DNA from: Polytrichum commune
Lineage: Eukaryota; Streptophyta; Polytrichopsida; Polytrichales; Polytrichaceae
Length of the DNA stretch: 64,000 nucleotides
Direction: 5' to 3'
NCBI GenBank assembly: GCA_950295325.1
Contig: OX485806.1
Span: forward strand, 866,001 to 930,000
A model generated the notes under the pieces. It worked only from the letters and a program-made list of their open reading frames with translations. It made no database searches and was not told the DNA's origin. Below are positions 27,344-41,100 of the stretch, piece by piece. The stretch's first letter is position 1. Every line of letters starts with the position of its first letter. The position numbers were made by a program, and so were the translations under genes.

Positions 27344-28801
27344 TCAGTGTTGTACAGCAAGGATCTCCTGATAGTATATTCTCATGCCAAACACGCAAGG
27401 AAATGCTCCAGCCACCGCAGTAGCTAGCATGTACCCCCAATCCTGGGGTATTGAGGGTAAGTCTGCGAAACCGGCACAAATAAACGCCACAACTATGCAA
27501 GCGACTGCGACAATTAAGAAATATGAGGCTCTAGTAACAGCAACGAACATAACATGATTTGTTTCCACCTGGTCCCCAAATCTTTTGGGAAAACCCACAG
27601 CAGCTCCCAAGAGGAAACTCCCGACTGCGAAAAAGAAGGACATACTGTTGAAAATCCAAAATGCTTTCATAGGATTACTACGAAAATACACAAAGGAGCG
27701 ATAAGTGTTCGGTGGAGCGGCGGGGCTCAGCTCCAAGAATTGACTGCTGTAGGTAGGTTGAAACCCAAGGGGAGGCTGCAACCACGATGCGAACGCAATG
27801 CTGGCAATCAATGCAGCGCCCACGAGAATGGCATTGGCTGCGTCTACGCTAGACTGCCGCTCATTTCGCAAGCCTTCCACATCAAATCGCTGCAACATCT
27901 GCATAATTTGAGCAGCATCTTCTCGAGGGCTTTTCTGTGGTGGAAGGCAAGACGGTCTGAACCCGTTTTCGTTTGTCTTGCATGCTTGTCTGGCATACTC
28001 CACAGGTGTGAGGCCCTTCCAATTCGCCTCACTCACTTTCAGATCCTCACTTTCCCGGAGCAACACCCTCACAGTTTCCGAGGAGCCTGACTGGACAGCG
28101 AAGTGGAGAGGAGTGTGCCTCGAAAGCGCGGGTTGGTTCACTGGCAACCCGGCAGCCAGGAGCTTTCTGACTATTTTGTGCCTTCCGTGCAACGCAGCCA
28201 AATGCAGAGGTGAGGCTTGTCTATTGTTATGGGGCGCATTATTAAATCCGTGTAACTTGCAACAGCTCAAGAGCTCCTCCATCACCTCCTCACTCTCGCC
28301 AATCGCAGCGTGATGAAGTGCTGTGCAGCCCGACCTATCTCCAGTGTTGACGTCAATCCTGTGCCTTGAATACAACAACGCTTGGACAATTCCCAATCTT
28401 CCGTTTTCGGCTGCGATGTGCAACGGCGTCTTGCTGTCGTTATGCTGCGCAGTGGCATTAGGGTTAATTTCCCCTCCAGCCAAGAACTCCCTCACCACAG
28501 CCTCGTGCCCTTTCTCAACAGCATAGTGAAGGGGCGTGCTCCCCATGGTGTCTGCAGCGTTGACGTCAAACCCAACACGTCGATTTCCATCTGTTGCTTT
28601 ATACGCCAGCAACGCCCGAACAATGTCTAAGTTTCCAATTTCGGCGGCGACGTGCAACGGCCTCTTCTCATAATCCCCCACGGCATTCACATCTATGCCT
28701 CCTGTAGTCAACAGCCTCTGCACCTCCACGACGTCAATAGCAATAATGGCTTGGTGCAAAGGAGTGTGCACTGTACCATTCGTTGCCGCGTTCATTGCCA
28801 T
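27344..28801 (-). CDS. Ankyrin-repeat membrane protein with PGG-type tail (ACD6-like family)
   Basis: About 485 codons from the ATG at 28801; the longer open frame begins only with GTG and has an upstream in-frame stop, so the first Met is taken. Seven to eight ankyrin repeats are visible by their TPLH/xAA motifs: HTPLHQAI, RPLHVAAEIG, TPLHYAVEKG, TPLHIAAENG, TALHHAAIG, SPLHLAALHG, TPLHFAVQSG and a decayed TPVEYA. A linker then leads to four hydrophobic segments: ILVGAALIASIAFASWLQPP (the PGG-domain start), WIFNSMSFFFAVGSFLLGAA, YFLIVAVACIVVAFICAG and YMLATAVAGAFPCVFGM. Plant ankyrin-TM proteins of this layout (ACD6 and relatives) sit in plasma or ER membranes, often in defence or stress signalling. 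The ALIASIAFA-LQPPLG form of the PGG motif is of the kind I associate with bryophyte and fern proteins. It is intact, intronless as seen, and the best host gene here. Confidence 0.9.
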   Translation of the reverse strand: MAMNAATNGTVHTPLHQAIIAIDVVEVQRLLTTGGIDVNAVGDYEKRPLHVAAEIGNLDIVRALLAYKATDGNRRVGFDVNAADTMGSTPLHYAVEKGHEAVVREFLAGGEINPNATAQHNDSKTPLHIAAENGRLGIVQALLYSRHRIDVNTGDRSGCTALHHAAIGESEEVMEELLSCCKLHGFNNAPHNNRQASPLHLAALHGRHKIVRKLLAAGLPVNQPALSRHTPLHFAVQSGSSETVRVLLRESEDLKVSEANWKGLTPVEYARQACKTNENGFRPSCLPPQKSPREDAAQIMQMLQRFDVEGLRNERQSSVDAANAILVGAALIASIAFASWLQPPLGFQPTYSSQFLELSPAAPPNTYRSFVYFRSNPMKAFWIFNSMSFFFAVGSFLLGAAVGFPKRFGDQVETNHVMFVAVTRASYFLIVAVACIVVAFICAGFADLPSIPQDWGYMLATAVAGAFPCVFGMRIYYQEILAVQH

Positions 28802-29130
28802 TTCCTTCAGATCCGCACTACCATCATCTGACAACCGAAGCAACGGTGCCCGCCACGACGGTGACCTCCTGCCCTCCAAGGTTCTAAGAACAGTCTTCAC
28901 GAGGATCTAGCGTCCGCCGACGACATCACAAGATTCTCACGTCTACCGACCGAAGTTGAATCCGAATTACCCTTGCACAAGCCCCCTCCTGAACACAACC
29001 TGCGACTCATCACAAACGTGCTTTCAGCATCTCCTGAACAGATCAAGTCACAATACCTCCAACACGGCGCGAAAAGATCATTCTGCGCAAACTCCAAGTC
29101 GAGTTCTCCTTGTAGCACAATTAATTCATC
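28802..29130 (-). promoter_or_regulatory. Likely 5' UTR and promoter-proximal region of the ankyrin gene
   Basis: GC-richer than the intergenic DNA beyond it. A short upstream open frame on the minus strand ends MSSADARSS with a TGA at about 28897-28899. No TATA box was identified with confidence. Confidence 0.35.
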
Positions 29131-32100
29131 TCAGCTTACATAGCACAAGTCTGTCAGCGCAATTCCTCTGGGAGATTCCCTCAAGTGCTAAAATGCTCAG
29201 ATTTCAATCACTCCAACGCCATTCACATCTGATCATTGCGTTCATGGTCACTTTCTATGTTGAATCCCTACTGCGTCGCTGCTCCTTACGTTAGGCTGTG
29301 TAGCTTGACTTGGCAGAATTCAAAGCCCCAAAGTTCACAAAGATGTGCCGAGTATTAGTAGGTATACATGGCAGATTGCTTCAAGCTCCCCTGACAACGA
29401 GAAGCCGAGGCATTTTGTCGGTAAAGTATGAAGACCCATTTGATTGCTGCCATACAGTGACACAACTAATTTTAAATCTACTGGCTGACAATTATTTTGA
29501 GGACTGATGCCCTCGCAGAGTTTCGGAGGTCTTTCTTACGGTTGATGCCATTACACTATTTCTGGTATTTACCGTCAGTTACTATTCGGAGTTACATTGT
29601 ACTATAAATTTTAATTATAGATCTTATTCTTTATCAACAAAGGTCAAATTGGTTGTTTGGAAACTATAGAACATTAACATCTTTATTTGGTCAAAAATTA
29701 TGCTAACAATAAATTGTTATAAAGACGCGTAACTTCGAATCGTGAGTGACACTAAATAACATAAACGGTGTAGTGAGAAAAGCAAGGTCATACTTCCACG
29801 GAAATCGGCACTAAAACTATGAAATTATTGTAAACTAACATGTGTAAGGTTCCAAGGACTTGGAGTTGCCATGCAAGGTTACACACCCACCTCTTTGAGT
29901 TGGGGCCCTACCGTTATTGCCCGAGGTGAAAAAGCAGAAAGTTGGATTTTACCATGTAGATTTTTTCTTTTGTGGATAATTTGACCTTGATATTAGCATC
30001 AGAGGTTCTCAAAAAATTATTCTAGTGAGATCCACTTGAGGTAAAACAACCACAACCTTGAGGACTCATGTTTTTTCTAGACCCCCTTTACCTTGGTAAT
30101 AACCTTTACAGTGGGGGCCCAACTCAAAGAGATGGGCGTCTACAGTTTATGTACTTTCAAGATTACATTGTTTTGTCTAATTAGTGGGAGCTACACTAAT
30201 TCCCAATTACCCACACTATTTTATTTGTATTATAATTTGAAGTGGTCCACTATAATTTCCAATGTGAAAAATTAGTGTGGGTTTTTTCGTGTGCTTATTT
30301 GGATGAAAATTCAAGACAAGGCAAGTATTGTAAAATTAACATGGGCCACACTAAATTCCAACCCACATGAATTTCCCACCCACAATAATTAGACAAAACA
30401 ATGTAGTTATGAAGTGGGGACTGTAGTCCTGGCCGGAGTTGGCGTGATTCATGTGGGTTTGCATGTTGTTTTGGGCATTCCATTTGACAAGGGCTTAGAT
30501 GTGTGGATCTATTGGCATAAACCACACAAAAAAGAAAAGAAAAGAAAATAATTGAATAGAAAATGAACTTTGGCAGTTTATGTCGACTTACTTGAGAGCA
30601 CATTTGGCTTGTAATTGTCGGATGGGTTTACCACATATGACTTGATAAAGGTACTTATCGATTGGGGGGGGGGGAATAAACCACAATACCAAGTGAGATG
30701 AAATAAAGAAAAGTAAACGTGCCTAAATCCAACACTACAATAATGTGGACAACCCTTGAGAAATATATTAGTGAGTATATATGTCTTACTTTACTATAAA
30801 TGAATTATTCCCCTCGTTGTTAATTTACACTATATAACTGTTATTTGCACCAAAATCCATGAAACTCATACTATGATGATGTGAATTTATGCTCGGGGGG
30901 GGGGGGGCAGTGTGTTAAAAAAGTTAAGGATATAGGTGTGAACAACCACTATTTTATAGGGGGGTATTACTTTCAATTCTTTTTTTTTCACATGCTATCA
31001 TTATGTAAATTTATACTTTGGGTTAATAGAAAAATGGCTTGCATTACTTATAATTCCAAATTACTTATTATTCCATACCCTATAGTACTTTAAAGATGTC
31101 CAGTGCTATATTTGATACCCTATATTACTCTTAAGTCCATTTATAATTTTTAGCCCCCATGTTTTTAAAATACCCTATCATTTGTTCGCACGTATATTGT
31201 TACTCCAACCAATGACTACCCCCCCACCCCCGAGGAATTTATGACCTCTACTCTAAGTGACAAAGTTCGAGGAGGAGAGTGAGCCAATGCTAGATAGTGT
31301 TGGATAGTGGGTAAATGCAAAGAGTGATTGAGAATGAGCCTCGCTAATTTGATTATCCAACTTGATTCACATATAACGCTTTCATTAAGGTGGCAAGGAG
31401 TTATATTGATGAGTCTCAGAAAGAAAAAGAAAAAGAAAGGATACTTAAGAATATGTTTGTTGAGTCATTGGTATTCATTTTATCAATGTTTATTTCTTAC
31501 CTTAGTTTCCCTTCTTATGACTTTCATTCTTGTGATTGCAAGTATTATTCACTTGGTTTGATGCATATTCCAATAAGATATTTCAAGTGCAAGTTATCAC
31601 TAGATATTTGTGTCAGCCTTTAATTTTGTTTTGAGATTGAGATCATCGTCTTAAGAGGTCGTAAAGCTTGGCATTGATGAAGATAAAAGTATCATCAACT
31701 CCTTAAAGGCCCAGTATTGGAAGTCATGCATTCAACACACGATCAAGGTTTGATGTTTGCATAAATGGTTGACTAAAGCATTAACATCTACCAAGTAATA
31801 AAGATGCTAGAAAGTTGGTGTGTCAATGTCACTACTATAACCATTCATAAATGTTGGAAGCACGTTGGTATGATCCCTAGTGGTCCATTGACATTAGGTA
31901 CCACTATTACATCATCAACAATCACCTCTTAGAATGTTGACCTTGCAGATGCTCAGTGTTGCCCAATAGACTGAGTCTTTTATTTATCAATTAGAGCAAG
32001 GGACAGTAGGTCTATAGTGACAATGAATGCACAAGAATATGTACATTTTGAAGTTCATTTTGAACTTAAACATCCTTATGTTCCAACTAAGGAAGATATC

Positions 32101-32189
32101 TTGAATATACTTAATACATCAAAGGTATGTGAAATCATTGAGGATGACTCATAAATTAGTGAAGTGCAAGTTCCTCATGTCTCATTTTC
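29131..32189. other. No gene seen; scattered homopolymers
   Basis: AT-rich DNA with G-runs of about 9-11 bases at about 30665 and 30896. The phrase GTAAAACAACCACAACC (about 30041) and similar fragments suggest old repeats, but nothing can be delimited. Confidence 0.6.
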
Positions 32190-32774
32190 TCAAGTGCAAG
32201 AAGCAATAGCAACCCTATCTACATTTCTAGACCAATAACAAAGCAATGTAAAGGAACTTAGGACAAAACGTTTGTCTTTAGATAAATCCATCACTATTTC
32301 GTGTGTTCAAGAGTCTCATTATACAACAACAAATTCCTATTTTTGGTCACTAAGTAAGCATAAGTTTATTTTTTAATGAACATATGTGACGATTTCTTAT
32401 AAGTGTTACCAATGACTATATGTTTACCACATAATTGCTATTCTTGTAAGTTTTTTTTTTTTGAAATCCCAACCTCTCTAATTGGTATTGTGTTACGAAT
32501 ACTATTCTCCCAAGAGGTAACACTTATAGAGGGTAGATTGTAAGACCCATTCACCTTAGTACAAACACATATAGTATAGACACACATGGAAGAGTATAGA
32601 AGGAATTACAAGAACACAAAATATAATTATAGATGTATCATGAACAAGCACTTGACCAAGTACAATCTAACTTCTATAAGTGTTAAAATTCCATATGAGT
32701 TAACATTTTTCTACTCCCTACTTTGGGGAGACTACAAAGACGTTAAGTGTTACATGAATGTCTACTACCCTTTA
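32190..32774. repeat. Dispersed repeat, copy shared with about 45205-45768
   Basis: The blocks AAGCAATAGCAACC, ACAAAGCAATGT, ATCCATCACTATTTC and AAGCACTTGACCAAGTACAA occur in the same order here and at 45205-45720. In both places the segment runs up to a TGTCGCAACCC terminus, so the two loci share ancestry across this junction. Confidence 0.75.
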
Positions 32775-34147
32775 TGTCGCAACCCTTGCTAGCCCCTTAA
32801 CAATCTTACCAATTTCCATTTCTAGCAAAGGTTACGAGCGCTAACCCTTCGCATTCCGCCATGCTAATGGTTAGCTCCTCCTACCCCGGACCTTATAGTT
32901 CATAAGAAGGGAACCAACCCTCCTACTTTGCTTTTTGGAATCACCCCCTTAATCGGTAACCAATCCTTAGATGTAGACTTCCATCCATGAAAGTCCACTC
33001 TTATGTTGATCATCGCATTGCCGGAGCAACACTACAACAACCCGAACCATACTAGGCAACTATGGCCTCACATTGGGCCAATGCCCAAGGAGGCCGTGCC
33101 GTTCGGCCTTGGGTGGGTGAGGCCACACCACCTCACCCATATAAGCCTCTAGAACTCTAGGCGGGGCCCCTACACCACTGTCAAGAAACCTTTTGTCTCT
33201 CTACCAAGAGTTGGGGCCAAGTAAACATTTTCCCTTAGCCGCTGGGCCTAGAAGCCCCTAGCAACTTCAGATCATCATAACTTCCTTATGTGATCTTTGA
33301 TGCTAATAAACAATCACTTCCCACGCACGGAGACTAGAAGGCATGAGGGTTAGGCCATGAGCTATGCGTAGCTTATGACATGTAGATTCCATAAAGCTCA
33401 AGAACACCTCAATTGGAGGTGTGAGCTAGGAGTTATGGCAATTTGAGTGGGGCGCTGTCCCGGGACAGCGCCCTGGTACAGCAGTGGCCTGGGAGTGGCT
33501 CCCGGGACTGCCAAGGTTTAAACAAGCATAAATTCCTTAATACTTGCCCGAATGGGGCAAGTGAGTAGTCCATCGGCATCTAAGTGAAGCGTAGATGAAG
33601 ATGAAGTGGTTGCTTGTTAGCATTAGACATCATTCAAGGAAGTTATGATGGTATGAAGCTGCTAGGGGCTTCTAGGCCCAGCGGCTAAAGGGAAAATGTT
33701 TACTTGGCCCCAACTCTTGGTAGAGAGACAAAAGGTTTCTTGACGGTGGTGTAGGGGCCCCGCGTTGAGTCCTAGAGGCTTATATGGGTGAGGTGGTGTG
33801 GCCTCACCCACCCGAGGCCGAAAGGCACTGCCTCCATGGGCATTGGCCCAATGTGAGGCCATAGTTGCCTAGTATGGTTCGGGTTGTTGTAGTGTTGCTC
33901 CGGCAATGCGATGATCAACATAAGATTGGACTTTCATGGGTGGAAGTCCACATCTAAGAATTGGTTACCGATTAAGGGGTGAGTCCCAAAAGCAAAGTAG
34001 GAGGGTTGGTACCCCTTTATGAACTATAAGGTCTGGAGTAGGAGGAGCTAACCATTAGCATGGCGGAATGCGAAGGGTTAGCGCTCGTACCTTTGCTAGA
34101 AATGAGAATTGGCAATATTGTTAATGGGACTAGCAAGGGTTGTGACA
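32775..34147. mobile_element. Foldback-like element with about 545-bp inverted arms
   Basis: Left arm 32775-33320 and right arm 33603-34147 are inverted copies of one another (ends TGTCGCAACCC and GGGTTGTGACA) around a 282-bp spacer. The right half, including the spacer, matches the single repeat at 22609-23438. No coding sequence. A target duplication is not obvious (CTTTA left, GATCG right). It could be a foldback transposon, or two terminal repeats of a larger element left head to head. Confidence 0.8.
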
Positions 34148-35165
34148 GATCGGCCCTTAGTAAGCGAACTTGAATGTTAAGTGTCATGAGGTGACAATTA
34201 TGGTGAAGTTATTAATCCTCAAAGTAACCTAGCATACGCCACAAAATAAGGTAAGTGACACTAAATACCATAAATGATGTAGTGCTCAAAATTCTTGAGA
34301 ATGGTTCTTTTGACTATCGTTTTGTAAGTCAAATTGCATACCATTAGAAAGCTATTAAAATGGCAATTCCAACAGTAACATTATATTGTTGAATCTAACA
34401 ACCAACGAGTGAGTTATGTGTGTTCAAAATCTACCTTCCAAGTACACCCTCACATGAAACAAGGCGCATAGAGTGACCAATGTTTGTGACTTCACAATGC
34501 GTAGGCTGAAGAGGAAATTCTAAAGCTTAGTAATTTTGTGATGTTGGGAGATCAATGGTCCTGAAGTTGCATTCTGAACAGCTATTGACAAACTGTAGAG
34601 CTTGTGTCCTCGGGGGCTATGAGATTTATAGTAGAAGTTGAGGCAGTGGCAGCTGCTTTGCCCACTTTTGGCGGAGGCCTTGCTCTTCTTCTGCAGCCCA
34701 ATTCAGACTCCAATCTTTGCCACACTTTAGCTATTCACATTCTGTCCCATCCTCAAGTTCCCAGCCTCAAGCAGGTCGTCATTTGCGCACACTTGTCGGA
34801 TCAAATCACCATATCTCGGGAAATTGTTCACCACTGTTAAGCTACCCTGAGCGTGGTAAATACTGCGGGCAACACTAATAAGGAGGAATTAACACTCAAA
34901 ACATTAGGGATAATACTGGGGTGCACACTCTTTACCAACCCACAATGTACAAGATCGGAGGTTCAAGAAACGAATGTTGATTATCTTCAATTTTTGTTCG
35001 TTTTTCACAAACAAACAATCCATCATGTAGAAAATCACATTTTCTTTCTAAAGACACCAAGATTGTATCTTATCTCTTTGTTATTGGTTGGAATGACGAT
35101 TTGAAGGTCAACTGCATATATATGTCACCAGAGCCCAACATTTTCCTTTTTAATTGCACCCATAC
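34148..35165. other. No gene supported
   Basis: Mixed composition. A 78-codon frame at 34604-34840 is somewhat GC-richer (LPTFGGGLALLLQP) and could be an exon remnant, but it has no recognisable domain and no convincing splice borders. Confidence 0.5.
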
Positions 35166-35540
35166 CTTGACCATGCCCATCAGCAGTGACCTATGCCCAC
35201 CCATGCCCACCCATAGCATGACATGTGCGCACCCATGCCCACACATAGCATGACATGTGCCCACCCATGCCCACCCATGCTATTCAAATTGCGCCCATGT
35301 ATTCAAAAATTGTGTAATGTGTCTTGTATGATTGTGTAATTGTGCCCCACCCATGCCCACCCATGCCCACCCATTATAATATCAAACCCATGCCCACCCA
35401 TGAACAATAATATCGCAGTCATGCCCACCCATGCCCACCCATGAACAATAATATCGCAGCCATGCCCACCCATGCCCACCCATGAACAATAATATTGCAC
35501 CCATGCCCACCCAAAACCCATGGGCATGGGCATGGGTATG
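35166..35540. repeat. Minisatellite, 10-bp unit CCCACCCATG
   Basis: Tandem and interrupted copies of CCCACCCATG, in places separated by AACAATAATATCGCAG. The C-rich strand could form an i-motif-like and the other a G-rich structure. Gly/Trp/Met-rich open frames on the minus strand are by-products. Confidence 0.9.
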
Positions 35541-38108
35541 GGCACCCAATGTAGGGCTCTGTGTCATACACACTTAAACATATTTGTAAGTAAAACTAGA
35601 CTAAGTCCAAGGCAAAAATTACAACATGTTGAATTCTATTATGGGAGTTTATGATAGGATTGTATGATAAGATCCTCCGACAAAATATATAGAGTTGATT
35701 ATGATATTATAGCAAGAGTCTTGACTGTATGTTCACTATTCAACATTTATTTATTTATACTCAACATCAACAAAAAGATATTTGACTTTTTCTCATCATA
35801 TTTTAATAACATAAAATTCGAGACAGCACTGAGTCTTTCATGTTGAATTTTACATTTCTTCCCTCGATCCTTGGACTTAAAGAAATGAATTTATGCTCAA
35901 GTTTTTATTCAATTTCTCAATTGCTTTTAATTGATACCTTACCCCCATAACATTATTAAGCAGCTAGATGATGATCATTGTCCAAAAAAAGAGGTTGCGA
36001 TTAAAAAACTCTAATAAATTATAGCTACTTGTTGAAAACTCTACAACACACAATCTGAGTGCTCCCCATAAATGGGGAATCCCAAATTTAAAGGAGAATT
36101 ATGCTTGCCCAAGACCTAGTCCCACGGAATGTACCCGAGGAGCTAAGGTAGATACATAGAAAACTGTGAAAATAAGTTGACTCGGCTAGAACAAGTGGCT
36201 TGAAATTTGTGCAATATTTTTTAGAGATGGCGTAGAGGAAATGATGAAGGAATGCAAGTTGTTTCATAATTTTACTCCATGTAAATAATTAGTTAAAATT
36301 TACCAAAGAGGCAAGTAATACAAACCTCCTTAGACTTGTATAGTAGAGTCTCCCTAATTTGAGCATCAAAATATTCTTCTTTGCATACAAATGCACACAA
36401 AATGGTTAACACAATGGCACCAAAAGTGATCACAAGTGGTGTGAAACAACACCTATCTAACCAATCACTGCAACCCACTTATCATTGCATCCTTTTCGGG
36501 CCACCACTTTTATAGTTAGCCATTTTAGGTCCACACAATAATCACTCTACCCCTGGTCTAAGTGCAACAGTACTTGTCATTCACCGTTTTCGGTTTTTCT
36601 ACCTGAAGTAATGTTATTCCACAACCAAGATGGCATGGCCATGATAGGCTTTGTTCCAATAGATCTATTCAATTTGAATAGAATTGGCATAATGGTGGTA
36701 CAATACAATGGTGGTATGAATTGACATTGTAGTATCAATGTAATATTGGTATAGTATTGTACTTTAAGAGCAAGTTTAGCGCCTTTCTACCAAAAAAATA
36801 TTATAAATGAAAAATGATTTGAAATTTCTTAAATGTAAAAGTTAAGCTCTAACAATATACGAATGCCAAATGTGATGCCAAATGGGTTTGAATCAAAATC
36901 AATAGGTTCCAAACATGCAATTAGTAAAGTCTCTTTGGTCATAATCAAATCTCATCATAGGTGCTTACCTCATCATCACCATTTGAGCAATCCACATACT
37001 TCATGCATGCTATGCTTAGGTATTTACTAAAAATTCATATTTTCAGCAATTTGATTCAACAAAATTTAAATAATTTGACATGCATTCTAATAATTACTAA
37101 CACCACATCAACTATAGAACTACAATACCATGATATTAACATATAAATTTAGAATGAATTTCTCATGAAATTCTAATGAATGTTTACTGAAATCTTGAAA
37201 TTCTAAGAAAATTTTGAGAATGCAAAATACATATGAACAATTGATGAAATTTTGAGATACTTCTAAGGAACTTCTGCGAGACTCTTAAGATACCTGGGAA
37301 TTTATGAGAATTCTAGGAAATTTTTGAATTTTTTGGGGAAAATTCAAGAAAAAATCTAGGAAAGTTTTGAGAGATTGCGGATTGAGAACAAATGAATAAC
37401 ATAAATTAGATGATACTAGAAATTGGATGAAATTCTGAACTAGGGATGAAATTGAAAATTGGTTGACGTCAGTAGTTGGATGAAACTGGAGATGGACGAA
37501 AATGAAAGACATGGAATAAGCCCCTAGAGTTCTAGGAAGTGTTAAAAAAGAAGCTTATGTAGAGTTCTAAGCAATTTCTAGGAGTTTCTAGAACCCAAGC
37601 CATGAGCATTTTCCAGAGTCTAGATTTGATGTAGTCTCTAGAATTTGCTTCATAAGAAATTTCTCAAATCTATTTTAAAAGAAGAGTCTAGGGTCTACTG
37701 CTCCAAAGGTTATGAATTCTACATTTAGGAAGATTGGAATATCTACCATTTAGAACATTCTAAATCTTCATCACTGTAAGCATTTAAAACCTAATTTTCA
37801 ATATATTTTGGAATCTCTACTTGTATGAAGATTCCAAAATCTCTTTTTCCATAACGTTCTAGAATCCACATTTTGTTCATATTCTAGAATCTACTCATCT
37901 ACAAGATTCTAAAATTCTCACACACATAGTTTCTAGAATCTATGGTGTAAGAAGTCCTATAACATACATATTAAATTATAGGTTTTGAATTTATGTATCG
38001 GAAAATTTCTAGAACTAACCAATATCAAAAATTTCTATAAGTGAGAGTTCAACCATTCAGACTTCAAAATTTACCACTCTATTTTTACCTTCTTTTACCA
38101 ACTAAGGC

Positions 38109-41100
38109 CCCTATGCAATTTCTGGTTTTTCTGTCAGAATAACTATGCTTGATAGCAATTTTTCTAGAGGATATTGGAAAGAATAGGAGAAAATGAGCCC
38201 AGTTTGACATGTTGATGAATGTAAATGTATTGTGGCTTCCTTGTTTAACTGACAACAATTCAAAGTGGAGGTTGGGGGATTAGATTCAGAATTTTTATCC
38301 ACGCCTGCCCTCAAATTGTGTATAAAGTTTTTGGGGAATGTGAGCGAAGTTAAAAGGAGGACCATGCCTTTAGTTAGTGAATTTTCAATGACAATGTAAC
38401 GATGATGTTCTATCCCAATGTGCTTAAAAGCATTTGAGTTTAGGGTTTAGTTTATGGAGAGATCGAGTTGTGTCTCTTCACACGATTTGAAGTTGTCTTA
38501 TTTGGCAAAATGATAATATGCTCCGTCTGGGGTTATAGGGTTTAGGGCTAAACTTCAAAGTTTGAGAAATTTCTGCAATTTTGTGTTTTGTAAGCTTAAT
38601 GGAGATGTTTCTATTGTCAAACAGAAAGGCGATCTAAGAATGTTGAAGTTAATCATCATCTCTTAGAAGGTTGAACATTTCTACTCTACAGTAATTAACA
38701 TTTTAGCTATAGCTTAAGGCCAACCTGTGTTGTTATTCTTGCCTTGATTGTCTATTCTAGAGATTGTCAACAACATGTAATCTATTTCGTGAGATGTTCC
38801 TCTATGTGTGTTTAGGTAGTTTCATACCATGTACTTGTAACAAGTCTAAAAGATTTTAGCTTATTGCAATTGACATCATCCAAGTTCATGCACAGTTTGT
38901 GTGTAATTTGTTCAGCATTGGTGTTGCTAAAGATTCTTTTTGGATTTTTTAAGTTACAAGAGAGTTGTCTACCATACATGTTTGCTATCACCTCATAAGG
39001 AGCATGTAAGGTTTGTATTGGCCTATTTTATTCTGTTTTCGAGCACAACCGCCAAGTGGGTATCAGCAATTTTGTGCTTCTAGCTCTTCATCAGAGGGTC
39101 CAGTGATTTCTAAACTCAGGAAAATTTCTCATTAGCTGAAGTTGCAGTTGTCTGCAGTCTCCTCTTCTCCCTTAAAGCATGTGGTCCTATTTCGAGCATT
39201 GTTTGAACTCTACAGTCAATTTTGACACTTGGATTTGGACTTCACATCTGGTTAGCAAGTTCAATTTCAAGTTTCACCGTTCATTTCGAAGATTGCCTTT
39301 CTCTTTACATGATCACATATGCCCTACTGAGTCCCAATTGTGCAAACTAGACTGGTATGCACATTTTGAGCACGTAGTTCAATCTTAGTGTAAATTGCAA
39401 ACTAGGTTGGTGTACACATTTTGAGCACATAGTTCAATCTCAGTGTATAATGCATATTTTTGTGTCAATTCATTATCTCAAGCCTTGGGCTATGCCTAAA
39501 CCAATTTCATAGTTTCCTTGGATCTTGGACTTCAATCTCAATATAAACTTCTGGTTAGGGTAAATAGTTCATGGCATCAATTGAATTGTCTTTGGCAGTG
39601 GGAAAAACCTTCTCAATAATTCACAAAATCGATATGAAGATCCGGACTCTACAACAAGATTGTCCCAGTTATATCCAATACGGAATGCTTGGTGTTTGAG
39701 AGGGAGTTGTCTGGGCCTATTGTGGAAACTCTAAACTCCACAAACAATTTTTGTTGGTGGATCGGTTTAGGAATTGTCTCACTCAAGTAGAAATTGCAAA
39801 TCACTAATGTTTTATGAAGATTGAGAAATAATAATGGATGCATCTTCTAAAACCACATGTAATAAATTTCCCACAAACCATGGTACAATCAAATTCCATA
39901 CTTCATTATGTTGTATGGATTTATTATTATTATTATTATTATTATTTTCACATACGCTCTACCAAAGGCTTCGTTCGTTTCATTGACACACCCCAGTCAT
40001 AAGCAACTTCCATTAAGGGATTAGATGGATGTAAATATTTTCTTTGGAAACATTCTCTAAGTTGTAACAATTCAATATGAACCTTCTAAATCTTTAATAC
40101 GGCATATTTTTCAAGTTTTGGATTTGGTTTTACCAACTCTTGTAATATTGTTAGTTCCTCAGATAGTATCTTTGTCTTACATTCTATTCTGCTTGATGAA
40201 GAATGATTCGGTCCTTAACTGATTCTAGAGTAATAATGGATACAAAATGCTTCATGGAATCATCTTAAAGAGAAAAAAAATTCATAATCTATTCATTTTC
40301 AAGAGATGGAGGAAAACACCAATTTCCACCATTTACATATTTATAGAATGAATTACATACTCTGAGAAGTTGTGAATCATCCAAGTCTGTCATGATATGC
40401 AATGTATGTAAAATATGCTTATATATATATTTGTTTGAGATGTTCTAATGCATGTATAAGATGCCCATTCCGAATCCGAATGATAAACCAAATACTTTAC
40501 ATCTTGATCATGATTTCTGTTAGAAATAATAATAGGTTCTAACCTTGAAGTAGGGATTACGACATCATCCATGTTGATATCTTTACTTTTAAGAATTATA
40601 TTGCGAATGAGTTCATCTCTTCAAATGTTTTTTTATATAACCTTGCATTTTTAAGAAATTTATATACCAATAGTGTCTTGTAAGGTCTTCAATAAGAATC
40701 CAAATCAATCACTCAGTGATTTTTGGCTTCAAAGATTTCTTATTCAATCATTGTTTTTGCTTCATGAAACTGTGATAAGATTTTATAGCTGAATTAGTAT
40801 CTTGCCCTAGATTGGGATATTTGCGTGTGACTTTAATTTACATACTTGTCATAAATCATGAATATAATTAATCAATATTATATGAAAATGAACATAATGA
40901 TATACTTATCTGATAGTAAGACAAATATAATTTATTTTAAAATAAAATAAATATAACATGATAAAATGAATAAATTGACATAATAAATTATAAATAGTCA
41001 AACTATATTCGTACCCAAATTGGCCCATCCATGTGATCATAAAATACTGAATAAATTCATTTCTTCGGGATAATTCAGAAATATTTGTAAAAAAATTAGT

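Noticed and set aside
34604-34840. Possible small gene
   Set aside because: Open frame of 78 codons only, no domain, no splice borders and no conservation that can be judged from one sequence.
35303-35573. Gly/Trp/Met-rich minus-strand frames
   Set aside because: By-products of the CCCACCCATG minisatellite.
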